From: an uncultured Shimia sp.
GTDB taxonomy: Bacteria > Pseudomonadota > Alphaproteobacteria > Rhodobacterales > Rhodobacteraceae
Assembly (NCBI RefSeq): GCF_947493595.1
Contig: NZ_CANLRL010000001.1
Location: 186,001 to 250,000, forward strand
DNA length: 64,000 nt
Reading direction: 5' to 3'
Shown: positions 62,156 through 64,000 of the stretch, piece after piece
Layout: every line of letters begins with the position of its first letter
How positions within the stretch are numbered: position 1 is the first letter of the stretch
Made by a program: the position numbers and the translations under genes
The notes under the pieces: generated by a model
What the model was told of the DNA's origin: nothing
The model's input: only the letters and a program-made list of their open reading frames with translations
The model's database searches: none

Positions 62156-62578
62156 ATGGAATCGTTGGATGCTTTCATCGCAAAACTTAGTCTTGGAGCG
62201 GCGAGTAAGTTCTTGATAGTGCTGCCGTCTCTGTTTCTGATCTTCCATCTGCTTATCATCGCAGGTGTCTTACCCCATAGCATTGTGTGGGGCGGGCGTT
62301 TGACCGACCAAACCATGCTGCCGTTTGAGCTTTTGGCCTTGGTGTTAAACCTGTTGTTGATGCTTGTGGGCGGTGTTGCAGGGGGATTTGTGACAAGCTC
62401 AGTGGCCCGGTCTGTGGTTGCGAGAATTCAGTGGTTCTTGTTCTATTTTGTGGTCGTCAATACTGTTTTGGCGCTGTTCTCGACCACCTTGTTTGAGGTG
62501 CTTTTGACGCCGGTCACCGCGATCTATGCGGTGTGTTTGTATCGGATCGCTAGATTTGGTGGGGTCGACGTTGTGTGA
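62156..62578 (+). CDS. Uncharacterised small membrane protein
   Basis: A 140-residue protein of unrecognised family with three or four hydrophobic helices (KFLIVLPSLFLIFHLLIIAGV, LLALVLNLLLMLVGGVAGGFV, WFLFYFVVVNTVLALFSTTLFEVLL). The track start in the RND gene is rejected; ATG 62156 fits the hydrophobicity pattern, and ATG 62135 is an alternative. It precedes the next gene by nine bases, so the two are probably cotranscribed. Confidence 0.6.
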   Translation: MESLDAFIAKLSLGAASKFLIVLPSLFLIFHLLIIAGVLPHSIVWGGRLTDQTMLPFELLALVLNLLLMLVGGVAGGFVTSSVARSVVARIQWFLFYFVVVNTVLALFSTTLFEVLLTPVTAIYAVCLYRIARFGGVDVV

Positions 62579-62587
62579 GGTTCGGCA

Positions 62588-63160
62588 ATGATTCGGGGCA
62601 TTTCTACACTCTTTGCAGTGTTTGTGACGGCACTGTCAGCGTCCTCGGAGGAGCGACCTCAGGGGCTGTTGTGGAACCGGTCTGGGTTGCCCGCCACTCT
62701 GCCATTGTTGATCAAAACAACGGAAGATGCCGACTATTTCCTCCATTTGCGGGATGTCGAGAAGGATAGGGTCGTCTTGGCGGCTTACGTACGCGGCGGC
62801 GAGTTTTTTCAGGTCTTGGTGCCGCCGGGGCGGTTTGAGCTTGTTTTTGCGTCCGGTGAGAACTGGCAAGGTGAGGCCAAGCTGTTTGGGGTGAACACGC
62901 ATATATTCACACTGGATCAACCTTTGAAGTTTTGGGCGACGATGAGCCAGCGGAAGGGGCATTTGATTGACCTCACACAGGCGAGCGGCACAACCATCAG
63001 CGACTTGGCAAAGTGTCAGAGATTGGCGCTGGATCCAGACAGCTTGCGCTACCGTAAGGGGCTGTTTGATCCTTTGCTGCGCGACCCAAGCGGAGCGACT
63101 GAGGCTTGGTCGGAGATGCCGTCGCCGCATTACGATATACGGGTTCACGTGTGTAGTTAA
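62588..63160 (+). CDS. Uncharacterised exported protein
   Basis: A 190-residue protein with a short Sec signal (GISTLFAVFVTALSASS). The mature part is predicted beta-rich, including PATLPLLIKTTEDADYFLHL and a stretch GEFFQVLVPPGRFELVFASGENW. The two Cys near the end (AKCQRLAL and HVCS) could form a disulfide. No family recognised. SD GAGG is nine bases upstream. It is probably cotranscribed with the preceding membrane protein. Confidence 0.65.
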   Translation: MIRGISTLFAVFVTALSASSEERPQGLLWNRSGLPATLPLLIKTTEDADYFLHLRDVEKDRVVLAAYVRGGEFFQVLVPPGRFELVFASGENWQGEAKLFGVNTHIFTLDQPLKFWATMSQRKGHLIDLTQASGTTISDLAKCQRLALDPDSLRYRKGLFDPLLRDPSGATEAWSEMPSPHYDIRVHVCS

Positions 63161-63230
63161 AGACGCCCATTCGTCAATTCTTTTGCCCGCACTATGGACC
63201 CCTGAGGGCTGCTCACCTACGAGTTAAGTC

Positions 63231-63863
63231 ATGTCAAAATCTAGTATTTCTGTTCAGAACAATCCAAGTCTTGAAGATATTTTGGCCGACGACGAAAAAG
63301 TGCTTTGGTCTGGCGCTCCAGATTTTGGAAAGAAGCTATATGAGATGGCACAAACGGAGCGGGTCTTGGGGATTGGCTTCGCCATTGGCTCGGTCGCCAT
63401 GCTCAGCTCGTTGCCGTTTGTCAGTACAAAAATGGGCGGATGGACCATTGCTGCTTGGGTGTACGGCGCGGTGATTGTTGTCTTCTTTTTTGCCCTATTC
63501 GCCATGGCCTTTGATCGTCAGTTTGTGTTGTCAAACCAAGCCTATTTCGTGACGGATCGGCGTTCTATTGTCTTGCGTTTGGGGAGAAATTGGCGATTAG
63601 CCAGCAGGATTTACGTGGTGTCTTGTCCGCACGCAAAAGCGTTTACCTATGCGGTGCGTCGGAACCACCCCTACGGCTGTCTTCGGGTGGGAACCCTTTT
63701 GGACAAGGACTTGGTGCAGCCATTTGGTTTTGGCTTGGCCCAACCTGGGCAGCCGTTTTTGCATGGGCGAACGCTTGTTCCGGTGGAGTTCGAAAACATT
63801 CGGGAAGCGGACTACGTGCGCTCGCTTATTCTGGCCGCCATGCCTAAAGAGAGGGTGGATTAA
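63231..63863 (+). CDS. Uncharacterised membrane protein with PH-like domain
   Basis: A 210-residue protein. SLEDILADDEKVLWSGAPD at the N-terminus and AYFVTDRRSIVLRLG after two helices (near 46-66 and 72-92) are the pattern of bacterial PH-domain membrane proteins of the YdbT/bPH2 kind. The remainder is a beta-rich cytosolic domain. Close relatives are often misannotated, and no function is known. Confidence 0.65.
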   Translation: MSKSSISVQNNPSLEDILADDEKVLWSGAPDFGKKLYEMAQTERVLGIGFAIGSVAMLSSLPFVSTKMGGWTIAAWVYGAVIVVFFFALFAMAFDRQFVLSNQAYFVTDRRSIVLRLGRNWRLASRIYVVSCPHAKAFTYAVRRNHPYGCLRVGTLLDKDLVQPFGFGLAQPGQPFLHGRTLVPVEFENIREADYVRSLILAAMPKERVD

Positions 63864-63941
63864 CGTCGTCGCCATACAAAGCGGTGCCGCTGCAAACAAA
63901 GGGCCGGAGAAAACTCCAACCCCTTGTGATTGTGTTTGATT

Positions 63942-64000
63942 TCAAAGCTGAATGCGGAAGCGGGCGAAGCCGTCTGGGCCTTCGCCTGCGGCCTCGATGG
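63942..64000 (-). CDS. Partial unidentified gene, C-terminal end only
   Basis: An open minus-strand frame enters from the right edge and ends at TGA, reading EAAGEGPDGFARFRIQL. It is too short to assign. Codon use is like the neighbouring genes, so it is probably real. Confidence 0.5.
   Translation of the reverse strand, partial: IEAAGEGPDGFARFRIQL

Overview
The window is a gene-dense, moderately GC-rich chromosomal segment with very short intergenic gaps. It most likely comes from a marine alphaproteobacterium of the Rhodobacterales (Roseobacter-like) group. This is inferred from gene content: a PhoX-type Tat-exported phosphatase start, glnD, CoaBC, a KpsT/KpsE/KdsA capsule set, a six-gene Mrp antiporter, a TorF-like porin, ChaN and MoeB, and from a recurring hairpin + CCCCGGGATATTT intergenic element of a kind I associate with that group. 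No rRNA, tRNA, insertion sequence, phage gene or CRISPR array is visible. Every gap between genes is under 300 bp.

Layout. 1-9.5 kb: partial PhoX-like gene, glyoxalase, GNAT acetyltransferase, trpS, a rhomboid homologue that has lost its catalytic residues, a DUF308 protein, and a coupled murJ-glnD-lipoprotein operon (cell wall plus nitrogen sensing). 9.5-21.4 kb: rsmI-yraN-gshB, comM, a glutathione transferase with a YHS-like tail, cobalamin genes, chaN, coaBC-dut-moeB, and an M3 oligopeptidase. 21.4-29.2 kb: a glycine-zipper lipoprotein, a DUF2975/HTH pair with an inverted-repeat operator, a surface-polysaccharide locus (kpsT-kpsE-kdsA-phosphomannomutase), and an ArsR/permease operon with two palindromic operators. 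29.2-40.4 kb: a UDG-family enzyme, SseB-like protein, ghrA and a glyoxalase divergent from a LysR regulator, the elongasome operon mreB-mreC-mreD-mrdA-rodA, a TorF porin and rlmJ.

40.4-51.5 kb is the most unusual part. An exported arylsulfatase and an exported HAD phosphatase are followed by overlapping genes for a MoxR AAA+ ATPase, a DUF58 protein, a DUF4381 protein, a VWA protein, a VWA-TPR fusion with a broken MIDAS, and a BatD-like protein. An octaheme cytochrome c with a HEAT/TPR tail closes the run. Two abutting perfect 15-bp palindromes sit upstream of the sulfatase and an internal terminator follows it. This reads as one periplasmic or envelope system built by a MoxR/VWA chaperone module, and it is my main candidate for an under-described system.

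51.6-64 kb holds the Mrp Na+/H+ antiporter operon (mrpAB fusion, C, D, E, F, G), an RND efflux adaptor and pump without a local regulator or outer-membrane channel, three poorly characterised envelope proteins, and the 3' end of an unidentified minus-strand gene.
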